Shown piece after piece: positions 1 to 6,508 of a DNA stretch of 15,196 nt (positions within the stretch are counted from its first letter, which is position 1; each line of letters opens with the position of its first letter). The DNA comes from an archaeon (GTDB lineage: Archaea; Asgardarchaeota; Hermodarchaeia; Hermodarchaeales; Hermodarchaeaceae), in contig JABXGX010000002.1 of assembly GCA_016550405.1 (NCBI GenBank), positions 1 through 15,196 on the forward strand. The letters run 5' to 3'. A program made the translations under genes and the position numbers. Under the pieces are notes generated by a model, which saw only the letters and a program-made list of their open reading frames with translations, did no database searches and had not been told where the DNA came from.

Positions 1-1455
1 ATTCGAAGAAAGTGTGTAATGATTGAAGTCCGGCCAATTGATATCACTGGTAAGAATTACGCGACCCTGTCCAAAGGTTTGACTAGAAATCATGATATTC
101 GACGCAATCCGCCCAATCGAATAAGCTAACCCAGTAACATTGATGTATCCATAGTATTCCCAATTCAAATTTGCAACCGATTCTGTGGTTGGGTGCAAAT
201 CAAAATCGCTCACAATGTCAAGCGCTGAAGCACCAAGACTTGTATTCATTTCCATGTCAAAGTTATTCAACAAGAAGTTAATTCGAAGATCAGGGTTGAG
301 GAAGCCACCGCTCAACGGATTTTCACCCATAATGAGTGCGCTTCCACCACCACTAACCCAGTTGTTAAATGCAGTACGATCGCTGGTAGTGTAATCAGCA
401 TCAGGTGCACAAATGATGAGCACATCATAAGGACCAAGACGGGCGAGGGTAAAGTTCCCAGAAGCCGAGGGATAGAGCTTGTCAAAGGTGTATTGGCGGT
501 TCACGAGGTTGTCACGATACTGATAGTAAAATCCTGGAAACAGAGTAAGAGTATCCCATGAATCAACACCAAGGCGTGGGGCATGCGACAAATCGTATAC
601 AACACGCGCCTTGGGTCGTGGACAGAGCCAATCGCAGGCATCCACTACTAGGTCTTCCATATTTGCAGGAACGGGTCCCAGTAAGGGGGCTTGCACAAAG
701 CGTCCGCCCTTCGTGCTGGAATCATAAGCGACAAGGCTCGCCCAATTCGGATAACCGGTCTTATAGGCAAGACGTACAACTTCGCCGGCAGCGGACGTGG
801 CCCCAAGGGCACTCCAATCAAATGCGCCATAATCCATGTTTGTTGTATTCAGAAGTTGATTCACCTGATAGGCTTTCGTCACTGGGTGACGAACTTGAAC
901 TTCATGCTGGCTAACAAACGGGCTATAGGTCCAATAGACTCCATAATTTTCATTCCCTTCGGATTCATGAGGAAGAATACCAGCATAACAGACATAGCTG
1001 ATGGCACTATCGAAGCTGAGGATGCCACCACCGCCCAACCAAAATTCTTTGATTTGATTGACGATACGTTCTCGGGGTAGGTTATCGGGTATGATTAGCA
1101 CATCAAACCTACTGGTCAATAATTGATGATTCGCAATATTGTCTGTGGTTAAGTTCGTGACCTGATAGCCAGCACCTAAGAGCACAGAGGAGAGGTTGTC
1201 CAGTCCATTGAATGCCAATGCTCCAGTTGTCGCATATGATGGACGCGTTAGATTGGATTCAGTGTATATGGCAACACGAACCGTCCGTGGAACCTGTGGA
1301 ATCGGTGGAACACTAGAAAAACTGGTTGGCTGCGAAGCAGATGTTGTATCAACAGCATGTGCTTCAGACGAAAGAAGTGGAACAACAGGCACAATGAACA
1401 GTGGAGTAAATAGGGATACTAGTAACACTACTGAAATTAGCCTAGAATTTCTCAT
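1..1455 (-). CDS. Exported protein with two GATase-like (DUF4350-like) modules, partial at 3' end
   Basis: The frame is open from ATG at 1455 to the left edge (485 codons, no stop), so the C-terminus lies outside the window. The protein starts MRNSRLISVVLLVSLF, a typical signal peptide, probably cleaved after the AHA near residue 34. Two similar halves follow. Each has a segment like FDVLIIPDN or YDVLIICAPDAD, then a Gly-rich strand (FWLGGGGILSFD; NWVSGGGSALIMGENP). The second half starts with RVVYDLSHAPRLG, and near the window edge has GQGRVILTSDINW. This layout is known from the class-I glutamine-amidotransferase-like fold of DUF4350 and similar domains, which usually lack amidotransferase activity and often sit in exported proteins. 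A GGAG Shine-Dalgarno lies 9 nt before ATG and a TATA box at 1525-1534. The function is unknown; extracellular ligand binding is a guess. Plus-strand ORFs in this span are antisense shadows. Confidence 0.8.
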   Translation of the reverse strand, partial: MRNSRLISVVLLVSLFTPLFIVPVVPLLSSEAHAVDTTSASQPTSFSSVPPIPQVPRTVRVAIYTESNLTRPSYATTGALAFNGLDNLSSVLLGAGYQVTNLTTDNIANHQLLTSRFDVLIIPDNLPRERIVNQIKEFWLGGGGILSFDSAISYVCYAGILPHESEGNENYGVYWTYSPFVSQHEVQVRHPVTKAYQVNQLLNTTNMDYGAFDWSALGATSAAGEVVRLAYKTGYPNWASLVAYDSSTKGGRFVQAPLLGPVPANMEDLVVDACDWLCPRPKARVVYDLSHAPRLGVDSWDTLTLFPGFYYQYRDNLVNRQYTFDKLYPSASGNFTLARLGPYDVLIICAPDADYTTSDRTAFNNWVSGGGSALIMGENPLSGGFLNPDLRINFLLNNFDMEMNTSLGASALDIVSDFDLHPTTESVANLNWEYYGYINVTGLAYSIGRIASNIMISSQTFGQGRVILTSDINWPDFNHYTLSSN

Positions 1456-1524
1456 AACAGAATTCTCCCAAAAAGGGGTTAATATCAAATAGAGGAGCTA
1501 GCATAAAAACGCACCGCAAGCGTC

Positions 1525-1540
1525 TAATATATTTTCGGTG
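1525..1540 (-). promoter_or_regulatory. Archaeal BRE/TATA promoter of the DUF4350-like gene
   Basis: On the minus strand this reads CACCGAAAATATATTA: a purine-rich BRE-like part followed by AAATATATTA. It is about 70 nt before ATG 1455. A start site about 25 nt downstream would give a leader of about 45-50 nt that contains the GGAG at 1465-1468. Confidence 0.5.
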
Positions 1541-1584
1541 AAATTTAGCAAAACCCCCCGATTTCCTGAGGAATTAATGCGAAA

Positions 1585-1634
1585 CAAACGCGTTCACGTC
1601 GTTTTCTAAGAATTGCATAGACGTCTTCGAAATT
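1585..1634 (+). repeat. Dispersed 50-bp intergenic element, copy A
   Basis: One of five full-length copies in this window. It ends in CGTCTTCGAAATT and its 3' half (AAGAATTGCATAGACGTC) aligns without gaps to the copies at 7769-7818 and 6352-6401. The match to copy C is close: 1581-1633 and 6348-6400 differ at only 3 of 53 positions. It lies between two minus-strand genes, upstream of the promoter of the left one. Function unknown. Confidence 0.75.
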
Positions 1635-1723
1635 AGGGGAAAAAGTGAATAACACCCTGGAAAAGTTGTTTCTCTATAAATAAAAAGGGTGAGAAGGAAG
1701 CGAGGTTACTTCCTTCTGTGACG
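1611..1723. repeat. Extended repeat including the 3' end of the propeller gene
   Basis: This stretch is similar over its whole length to 7794-7903. The shared landmarks are the TTCGAAATTAG core, GAATAACACCCTGGAAAAG, a purine-rich AT stretch with AAAGAGGG or AAAAGGGT, and TTCCTTCTGTGACG. In this copy the last part is the end of the coding sequence of the propeller gene (codons for RHRRK plus stop). The other copy has no intact gene attached. Confidence 0.7.
1676..1717 (-). terminator. Intrinsic-type terminator overlapping the stop codon of the propeller gene
   Basis: A perfect 9-bp stem, AGAAGGAAG at 1692-1700 with CTTCCTTCT at 1709-1717, encloses an 8-nt loop. Read on the minus strand, the 5' arm is the codons for Arg-Arg-Lys, the TAA stop is in the loop, and after the stem comes CACCCTTTTTATTTATAG. 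A hairpin followed by T-rich sequence is a plausible terminator; archaeal termination relies mainly on the T-tract. Confidence 0.6.
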
Positions 1724-3052
1724 TCGAACGAGAACTCCTAGACTAAGCGTTAGAAGTAATCCCAATACGATTGCTTCAACTGGAAAGCCGGGAATGGGTG
1801 GTGGTGGGGGTGCTTGTGCAGTGACGCGAATCAACCAGGTGTCAGTTACTCCGGCACCGAAACTTTCGGTTGTGCCTACGATGAGGAACCCGTCAGTGCT
1901 AACATCTATTATGGAATTTCCAATGTCAAACTCGGTACCTCCAAAGGTGTAATTGATCAGTGGGGTTCCACTGGTATCGGTGAAAATCAACCACACATCT
2001 TCAACACCTGCACCCGAGCTGCCGGTAAACCCGGTAATAGCAAAGCCGCCCGTACTAGTCTCAACCAAAGATTGCCCTTCATCAAGGCTAAGACCCCCAA
2101 AGGTCTGATTCCAGACATGGTTTCCATTAGCGTTCGTTCGAATTAGCCAAAGATCTGTCGCTCCCGCGCCAAAGCTTTGGGTTCGCCCCGCAATTGCAAA
2201 ACCACCGGTACTCACTTCAATAAGCCCATGCGCTGAATCTGAGGTTAACCCGCCAAAGGTTCGACTCCACAATTCATTACCATCCGCATCGGTACGAATC
2301 AGCCAAACATCGGAGGAGCCAGACCCATAACTTTGTGTTGCTCCGATAATAGCAAACCCGCCTCCACTGACTTCAACCAACTCCCTCCCTACATCTGAGC
2401 CAATGCCACCGTATGTCTTGTTCCACAATTCATTACCATCCGCATCAGTACGAATCAGCCAAACATCATCAGATCCTGCGCCCAAACTAGCCGTCCGACC
2501 GGATATCGCGAACCCACCTGTGCTTACTTCGATAACCGACCAGCCCCATTCGTCATATGTTCCCCCAAAGGTGTGGTTCCACAGATGGTTACCACTTGCA
2601 TCCACACGAATTAACCAGGCATCAAAATCCCCCATTCCAAAGCTTTCGGTTTCCCCAGAGAGGACGAAGCCACCGGTGCTTACCTCTAGTATATCCCAGC
2701 CAATATCATCGAGTACGCCGCCATAGGTATGGCTCGATTGAGCGTTTCCGTTGTCGTCAGTCAGGATTAACCAGACATCATTAGCAGTAGGACCAGCACC
2801 CCCACCAGTCGAACCGGTGATAGCAAAGCCGCCGGTACTTACCTCCACTACGGAGGTGCCTCGATCATAATTTGCGGTGCCATAGGTCCAATTCCAGGGT
2901 GAGAAAAACTCCTGAGCTCTCACAATCTGAGACCTCAATAGAGGCTCCTCAGAGTTTTGCTCACTCATTAAAGAGAGTTGAAATGGTATAATCATTAACG
3001 AAAGGAGTAAACAAATTACTAATCCCGTCGAAACCCGAAGCATACATCCCAA
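1706..3052 (-). CDS. Membrane-anchored seven-repeat beta-propeller surface protein with PGF-type C-terminal anchor
   Basis: An exported protein of 448 residues. After an N-terminal signal segment (LVICLLLSLMIIPFQLSL), it has seven tandem units of about 52 residues, each with a (S/T/G)GF-A/L-I-x-G core and ending D-x-WLI. Between units stands NG-N-x-x-W-N-x-T-F/Y-GG. Seven units fit one seven-bladed propeller, as in the delta-60/SBBP-like repeats known in archaeal surface proteins. The C-terminus is a Pro run, PIPGFPVEAIVLG, a hydrophobic helix and VRRHRRK, like PGF-type sorting or anchor signals. TTG at 3052 has GAGG 8 nt upstream and a TATA box 35-45 nt upstream; ATG at 3043 (codon 4) is possible but has worse spacing. 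Function is probably extracellular binding or adhesion. It ends in its own terminator. Confidence 0.85.
   Translation of the reverse strand: MGCMLRVSTGLVICLLLSLMIIPFQLSLMSEQNSEEPLLRSQIVRAQEFFSPWNWTYGTANYDRGTSVVEVSTGGFAITGSTGGGAGPTANDVWLILTDDNGNAQSSHTYGGVLDDIGWDILEVSTGGFVLSGETESFGMGDFDAWLIRVDASGNHLWNHTFGGTYDEWGWSVIEVSTGGFAISGRTASLGAGSDDVWLIRTDADGNELWNKTYGGIGSDVGRELVEVSGGGFAIIGATQSYGSGSSDVWLIRTDADGNELWSRTFGGLTSDSAHGLIEVSTGGFAIAGRTQSFGAGATDLWLIRTNANGNHVWNQTFGGLSLDEGQSLVETSTGGFAITGFTGSSGAGVEDVWLIFTDTSGTPLINYTFGGTEFDIGNSIIDVSTDGFLIVGTTESFGAGVTDTWLIRVTAQAPPPPPIPGFPVEAIVLGLLLTLSLGVLVRRHRRK
2267..2467 (-). repeat. Two near-identical 45-bp direct repeats inside the propeller gene
   Basis: Segments 2267-2311 and 2423-2467 differ at one base (CATCGGTA versus CATCAGTA) and are 156 bp apart, exactly 52 codons, the length of one propeller unit. 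The other blades are much more diverged in DNA, so this pair points to a recent blade duplication or to gene conversion. Confidence 0.8.
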
Positions 3053-3086
3053 AAGTCATACCTCGTAAGGACTCACCACTATTTTC

Positions 3087-3096
3087 TATTTAAATA
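3087..3096 (-). promoter_or_regulatory. TATA box of the propeller gene
   Basis: TATTTAAATA is placed 35-44 nt before the TTG start at 3052. With a start site about 25 nt downstream, the leader would be about 14 nt long, room for the GAGG at 3061-3064. The sequence is palindromic, so its direction comes only from the gene. Confidence 0.5.
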
Positions 3097-3150
3097 TTCA
3101 AAAAACGCAATCTAGAGCGCCCCCTTGATCAAACTCAATGATTTGGTGTA

Positions 3151-3200
3151 AATCATCTTTCATATCCTTTGTTAGAAATCACAACTATGTCTTCGAAATT
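3151..3200 (+). repeat. Dispersed 50-bp intergenic element, copy B
   Basis: It starts AATCATCTTTCATATC and ends GTCTTCGAAATT, aligning gaplessly with copies D (7769-7818) and E (8938-8987). It lies in the divergent gap between the propeller gene and the winged-helix regulator. The similarity seems to continue to about 3227 (GGATAACGCTC against GAATAACACCC in A and D). The rest of the gap, 3228-3399, holds a possible AT-rich promoter (CTTTTTACAAG near 3330) and nothing else I can name. Confidence 0.7.
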
Positions 3201-3399
3201 AAAAAGAAATAGCGGATAACGCTCAAAGAACGAACTGGTTCAGTCCCAGGAGCCGATAATCGCCGCTGTTACTCATGTCATCTGCGGTTTTCTAATTGAA
3301 CATCCATGTCTCGTTAGCAAGTTACAAAGCTTTTTACAAGAAATTTCTCGATTTGCTCCAGAATTAAGAGTTTCTAGCATATTTTTTGAGTTGGAGAAT

Positions 3400-4245
3400 A
3401 TGAAAAAGGATCGGCAAAAAATCTATCACGCTCTTAACCACCCGATCCGCCGACGAATAGTCGAACTCTTAGATTCCCAAGAAGTGCTAGGGTCCACTGA
3501 ACTCAAAGAACTCCTAAACCTTGGACCAGGAAAATTATATTATCATCTTGACAACCTTGGAGGTCTAATTGAACAGACTGAAGACCATAAATATCGGCTC
3601 AGTACAAAAGGCAAAGAAGCATACAAGCTCCTCAGCACCAGCAACACGCTTCACGTGAAAGGCAGGGTCACATCTCAGACACCTTTCACCAAGCTTTATA
3701 CTGTACTCAAATTCGCATTCTTATTTGACTGGCTTTGGCCGCACCTCAATGACAATTGGCGACGACAAATCCCGATAGCCATTCTCTTTTTGATATTTGG
3801 CGCCTTGATGGGCTTTGTTTCTGGTCTTCAACCAATTCTCCTTTTTTATGTCCCTCAAAGCCTAATTCTGCCCTTTTCGATTGGTCAATTTCTCTTGAAT
3901 TGGACGACTCTTTTTGTTCTTATTGCCTTGTTATGTCTAGCTTTATTTCAAAGAAAAACTGGAAACGCCAATCTCTTTACAGGCATAGTAATCTCCGCAA
4001 TTCCCTTCGTGATCTTTGCTACCGTCTGGTTTCTTAATGATAGCCTTCAATGGCAGTTGGAATTCATTTGGTTTGGATGGCTATTACGAGGCTTTTTCTT
4101 GTTTAGTCAAGCATGGACACTTGCTATCCTGACGGTTGCTGTGAGTCATGCCAAAATATTGCGTTTAGATAAAGCTGCATTCGTGAGCTTTATTGTGGCC
4201 TATCTGAGCATTGCTGCGTTGCTTCTTTTGAATTTAGGTTTTTGA
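3400..4245 (+). CDS. Winged-helix (ArsR-like) regulator with about five C-terminal membrane helices
   Basis: A 281-residue protein. The N-terminal 70 residues form an archaeal winged helix: IYHALNHPIRRRIVELL (helix 1), then STELKELLNLGPGKLYYHLDN (helix-turn-helix with the typical LYYHL recognition helix), then a wing around KYRLSTKGKEAYKLL. From about residue 120 to the end there are about five hydrophobic helices separated by short loops, e.g. IPIAILFLIFGALMGFVSG and LDKAAFVSFIVAYLSIAALL. Such HTH-plus-membrane proteins are common in archaea and may be one-component sensors that bind DNA from the membrane; the signal is unknown. ATG 3400 is chosen; TTG 3391 would add MEN. GGAG is only 3 nt before ATG, so the exact start is open. 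A cluster of TTGACT hexamers follows the stop and might be its own operator or that of the next gene. Confidence 0.8.
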   Translation: MKKDRQKIYHALNHPIRRRIVELLDSQEVLGSTELKELLNLGPGKLYYHLDNLGGLIEQTEDHKYRLSTKGKEAYKLLSTSNTLHVKGRVTSQTPFTKLYTVLKFAFLFDWLWPHLNDNWRRQIPIAILFLIFGALMGFVSGLQPILLFYVPQSLILPFSIGQFLLNWTTLFVLIALLCLALFQRKTGNANLFTGIVISAIPFVIFATVWFLNDSLQWQLEFIWFGWLLRGFFLFSQAWTLAILTVAVSHAKILRLDKAAFVSFIVAYLSIAALLLLNLGF

Positions 4246-4246
4246 G

Positions 4247-4268
4247 AGTCAAAAAGAGTTGACTTTTT
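4247..4268 (+). terminator. Short hairpin plus T5 after the regulator gene
   Basis: AGTCAA (4247-4252) pairs with TTGACT (4259-4264) across AAAGAG, and TTTTT ends the site at 4268. It begins 2 nt after the TGA stop. The six-bp stem is weak, so it could be a terminator, part of the operator-like hexamer cluster, or both. Confidence 0.45.
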
Positions 4269-4270
4269 GC

Positions 4271-4309
4271 CAGTCAAGAAAAATTGACTGTCAAGTTCTG
4301 ATGAGTCAA
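4271..4309 (+). promoter_or_regulatory. TTGACT/AGTCAA hexamer cluster, possible operator
   Basis: CAGTCAA (4271-4277) and TTGACTG (4284-4290) form a perfect 7-bp inverted repeat around GAAAAA. The second is followed at once by TCAAG, giving TTGACTGTCAA, and another AGTCAA lies at 4304-4309. With the pair at 4247-4264, at least five hexamers fall in 63 bp, between a DNA-binding protein and the gene after it. They may be binding sites of a dimeric regulator; the neighbouring winged-helix protein is the obvious candidate. This is inferred from position only. Confidence 0.45.
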
Positions 4310-4394
4310 AAAAACTTGAAATAAAAGATTAAATCGGCAGAATACGGCTATTTTCCTGTAAAATCGCAAAATAAGCGATTAGAGGTGATTTAAA

Positions 4395-5378
4395 ATGAAG
4401 AAACTAGCAATGATATTCCTACTATTAGTGATTCTCTCTAGCTTCTACCTATTTCAAGTGAATGGCAGTAGTAACGGTGACGACGACGATGATGGAATCG
4501 ACGACCACATTGAGGACGCCGAAGAACGCGAACTGCACATAGAAACAGAGGATAGCATGATAACGGTTCACTCCGAATTTGCTAATGAACCCAATGAAAA
4601 CGAGTTCGAAATTAGCTTTGCCACTAATGAGGGCATCAAGCTGGAACTTGGATATAGCACAGAAATCAATGCCAGCGAATATGAACTCGAATTAGAAGTT
4701 AAATTCGAGCAGTTAGTCGAATTCATTGATCAAAACGCTGATGGCACTTATAATCTTGGAGAAGCCGTTTCCGGAGGCATGATCGATCTTACTTCACGCA
4801 ATTACAGTGACCCAATACTCACCCAAATTACATCAGACGATGGAGAACTCGGATACCAAATCGAAGCGCACATAATCAACGAAAGTTACACCTTTCAGAT
4901 TATTGCAAATATCTTTCCAACCTATGCGGTCCTCAACGAGTCTTTCATTCATCCAACCGAGATGAAACTTACCATCGTTATCGAGAACTTCCCGTATCAA
5001 GAAGATGGAGCACTAGCATTAATTGCTGAGGCTAGCTCTGAACGAGAGATTAAGACCGAAATCCAAGGAACCGAAGAAGAAATCGAAATTCACTCTAACA
5101 CTATCAGTAGCTACTATTCTTGGCTCAAAGAAGCCCGTGTTGACGGAGACTCCGTCCCGGTCAATTCCTCAGTAATTGACTCAGCAGAGGGCGCACTCAT
5201 TGTGTTGAGCTATCCACATGGAACGAACATTCTTCATGATCCGAAACTTGGAATCGCAGCCCTACCCCTCACACCGTTTCCTCTGATTACGCCAGAGATT
5301 GTACTTGGAACTGCCATCATAACAATCGCGTTAGTAGCAATCGCTATAATCGCAATTCGCCGTAAAAGGACACCATAA
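4395..5378 (+). CDS. Acidic surface protein with two EF-hand-like calcium loops and C-terminal membrane anchor
   Basis: A 327-residue protein starting with a signal peptide (MKKLAMIFLLLVILSSFYLF), followed after cleavage by the Asp run DDDDDGIDDHIE. That run fits a 12-residue calcium loop (D29, D31, D33, G34, E40). A second loop, DQNADGTYNLGE, has D112, N114, D116, G117 and E123 in the canonical positions. The rest is a Glu/Asp-rich, beta-prone ectodomain of no family I recognise, with several N-x-S/T sites. The C-terminus is a membrane helix (about 299-320) and IRRKRTP. AGAGGTGAT ends 5 nt before ATG, a strong ribosome site. AATCGC and GCGATT flank an A-rich loop just upstream. A calcium-stabilised cell-surface role is inferred. 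A terminator overlaps the last codons. Confidence 0.8.
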   Translation: MKKLAMIFLLLVILSSFYLFQVNGSSNGDDDDDGIDDHIEDAEERELHIETEDSMITVHSEFANEPNENEFEISFATNEGIKLELGYSTEINASEYELELEVKFEQLVEFIDQNADGTYNLGEAVSGGMIDLTSRNYSDPILTQITSDDGELGYQIEAHIINESYTFQIIANIFPTYAVLNESFIHPTEMKLTIVIENFPYQEDGALALIAEASSEREIKTEIQGTEEEIEIHSNTISSYYSWLKEARVDGDSVPVNSSVIDSAEGALIVLSYPHGTNILHDPKLGIAALPLTPFPLITPEIVLGTAIITIALVAIAIIAIRRKRTP

Positions 5379-5420
5379 CCTCAAATTGATGGCTTAAAGT
5401 GTCCTTTCGGCTCTTTCTTT
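5365..5420 (+). terminator. Terminator overlapping the last codons of the calcium-loop protein
   Basis: AAAGGACAC (5365-5373) pairs perfectly with GTGTCCTTT (5399-5407). The first arm codes for the Lys-Arg-Thr of the C-terminal tail and the stop is in the 25-nt loop. CTCTTTCTTTTTT follows to about 5422. The loop is long for a classical hairpin, but the T-rich tract alone is a good archaeal termination signal. Confidence 0.5.
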
Positions 5421-5428
5421 TTTAGCAC

Positions 5429-5454
5429 AAGACAACATGTAAGTCTTCGATAAG
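5429..5454 (+). repeat. Partial copy F of the dispersed intergenic element
   Basis: GACAACATGTAAGTCTTCGA matches the 3' half of copy E (TATATGTAAGTCTTCGA) at the same spacing, but the 5' half is not recognisable. It lies in the same orientation as the five full copies, just after the terminator of the preceding gene. Confidence 0.45.
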
Positions 5455-5543
5455 CATACATGTGAACATCTAAGGAACTCGAAAACCACTTGGAGTACTC
5501 AATCGTAGGTAAAACTACTGTCACAGACAAGGAAGGGCAACAC

Positions 5544-5736
5544 CTATAAACACTCTCGCGTTTCCCCTTTTTGTTAGCAAATAGGATTGAGTTTCGTTTT
5601 TTGAAAAACTTTAGCTTATCGTGCTAGGCAGCTATTCCCCTGAATAACATTCTCTGGAACAGCACGGTTGCGTGACACAGCCACCTATCCCTGAGAGATA
5701 ACCCCATCTCAACGCAAGTGAATCGAGGTGAACAGT
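5544..5736 (+). promoter_or_regulatory. Promoter and long leader of the cold-shock-domain gene
   Basis: CTATAAAC at 5544-5551, preceded by a purine-rich stretch (GGAAGGGCAA), is the best TATA box in the gap. A start about 25 nt downstream would leave a leader of about 160 nt before ATG 5737, long for an archaeal gene. It contains possible hairpins: GTTTTT/AAAAAC near 5597-5610, and GAGAT (5695-5699) with ATCTC (5706-5710) shortly before the ribosome site. Of the 358-bp gap 5379-5736, the rest holds the terminator, copy F and nothing else I can identify. Confidence 0.4.
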
Positions 5737-5931
5737 ATGGAAAAAGGAACCGTCAAATTCTTCAACGCCGACCGAAACTTCGGCTTCATCGAACGGAACA
5801 CCGGACCAGATGTCTTTGTGCATGGTAGTGAAGTCGAAGACGCCCGTCTGCTACGAGAAGGTGACCACGTCAGCTTCAAAGTCGAACAAGGCGACCGTGG
5901 CCCCAAAGCCACCAATGTTACGATCGAATAA
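5737..5931 (+). CDS. Cold-shock-domain protein (CspA family)
   Basis: A 64-residue single-domain protein, normal length for CspA-type proteins. It begins MEKGTVKFFNADRNFGFIE, where KFFNADRNFGFI is the RNP1-type motif, and contains DVFVHGSEV, the RNP2-type motif. It ends with GPKATNVTIE, as is usual in the family. These proteins bind single-stranded RNA or DNA in the cytoplasm and melt structure in mRNA at low temperature. GAGGTGA at 5724-5730 lies 6 nt before ATG 5737. The GTG at 5728 in the same frame is within that Shine-Dalgarno and is rejected as start. Usual RNP1 is KWFNxxKGFGFI, so the Trp is Phe and the lysine-glycine is Arg-Asn here. The next ORF follows after 131 bp. Confidence 0.9.
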   Translation: MEKGTVKFFNADRNFGFIERNTGPDVFVHGSEVEDARLLREGDHVSFKVEQGDRGPKATNVTIE

Positions 5932-6062
5932 ACCACACATTCACCCCACAACCAAATCAATCTCAGTGCTCTAACTTCAATCGAATTGTTCTCAAAATCC
6001 ACTGAAAAGAAGAACCCGGGATTGATTTGCTACCCATGTTACATTACAGGAGCTGAAAGAAT

Positions 6063-6206
6063 ATGAACGAAGAATCAGATACTGAAAAACAAGAAGAAGG
6101 CCGCGTGATGCGGGATCTACATCGACGCCCTCGCTCGCGCAAGAACCGCGAATATGTGCTAATCTCCGGTGAACGCGTCAAACGAACGGATATCGGGTGG
6201 TCTGAA
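6063..6206 (+). CDS. Small charged protein, unknown (47 aa)
   Basis: A short ORF starting MNEESDTEKQEEGRVMRDLH, with a basic middle (RRPRSRKNREYVLISGERV) and ending KTNGYRVV. AGGAG at 6048-6052 is 10 nt before ATG, which supports translation. It matches no family I know and has no cysteines or membrane segment. The last eight codons follow a run of four A (6180-6183). With three A the frame would instead continue through an acidic tail rich in Glu and Asp to TAG at 6235-6237, a composition that mirrors the acidic N-terminus. So either a small 47-residue protein or a frame error or frameshift is possible. It lies on the same strand 131 bp after the cold-shock gene and might be co-transcribed. 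Confidence 0.4.
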
Positions 6207-6351
6207 GAGTACGAAAACGAGGATAAAGAAGAATAGATTAGAGCGAGTTGTCGTTGTTATCTCTGCAGTTACACCACTGATGCCCATGCACTGGATTCAA
6301 TTTTGAAACGAACCGCAAGATGATCAAAGAATTAGATTTGATAACGTGAAA

Positions 6352-6401
6352 CGAACGCGTTCACGTCGTTTTCTAAGAATTACATATACGTCTTCGAAAT
6401 C
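6352..6401 (+). repeat. Dispersed 50-bp intergenic element, copy C
   Basis: Nearly the same as copy A: CGCGTTCACGTCGTTTTC and CTTCGAAAT are identical, with 3 differences over 53 bp (6348-6400 against 1581-1633). It is about 65 bp before the TATA box of the alkaline phosphatase gene. The gap 6207-6508 otherwise contains only that promoter. Confidence 0.75.
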
Positions 6402-6429
6402 CTATTTTCAGGAAGATAAACCATCTAAA

Positions 6430-6474
6430 ATCGGTTTACAGCAATACCCGTTGCTCATATCGGTTTATTTAAAA
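6430..6474 (+). promoter_or_regulatory. Promoter of the alkaline phosphatase gene with direct repeat ATCGGTTTA
   Basis: TTTATTTAAAA at 6464-6474 is a good archaeal TATA box. It implies transcription from about 6494, i.e. after the ATG at 6479, so it argues for the start at 6509. ATCGGTTTA is found twice, 6430-6438 and 6459-6467, with starts 29 bp apart, close to three helical turns. The second copy overlaps the TATA box, as expected for a regulator site that controls access to the promoter. Confidence 0.5.
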
Positions 6475-6508
6475 TGAGATGGAGATGAGAAGGCGTGGAA
6501 GACTGCTG

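Noticed and set aside
558..1080. Plus-strand ORFs of 118 and 129 codons
   Set aside because: They lie antisense to the continuous minus-strand frame 1455-1, which has a signal peptide and domain-like sequence; their own translations look random in composition.
4247..4309. CRISPR-like repeat array
   Set aside because: The repeated units are only 6-7 bp, are irregularly spaced and in both orientations, and no cas gene is present.
6479..6508. Upstream ATG codons (6479, 6485) as start of the alkaline phosphatase
   Set aside because: They lie only 5-11 nt after the TATA box, before the expected transcription start. ATG 6509 has GGAAG at 7 nt and directly begins a standard signal peptide.
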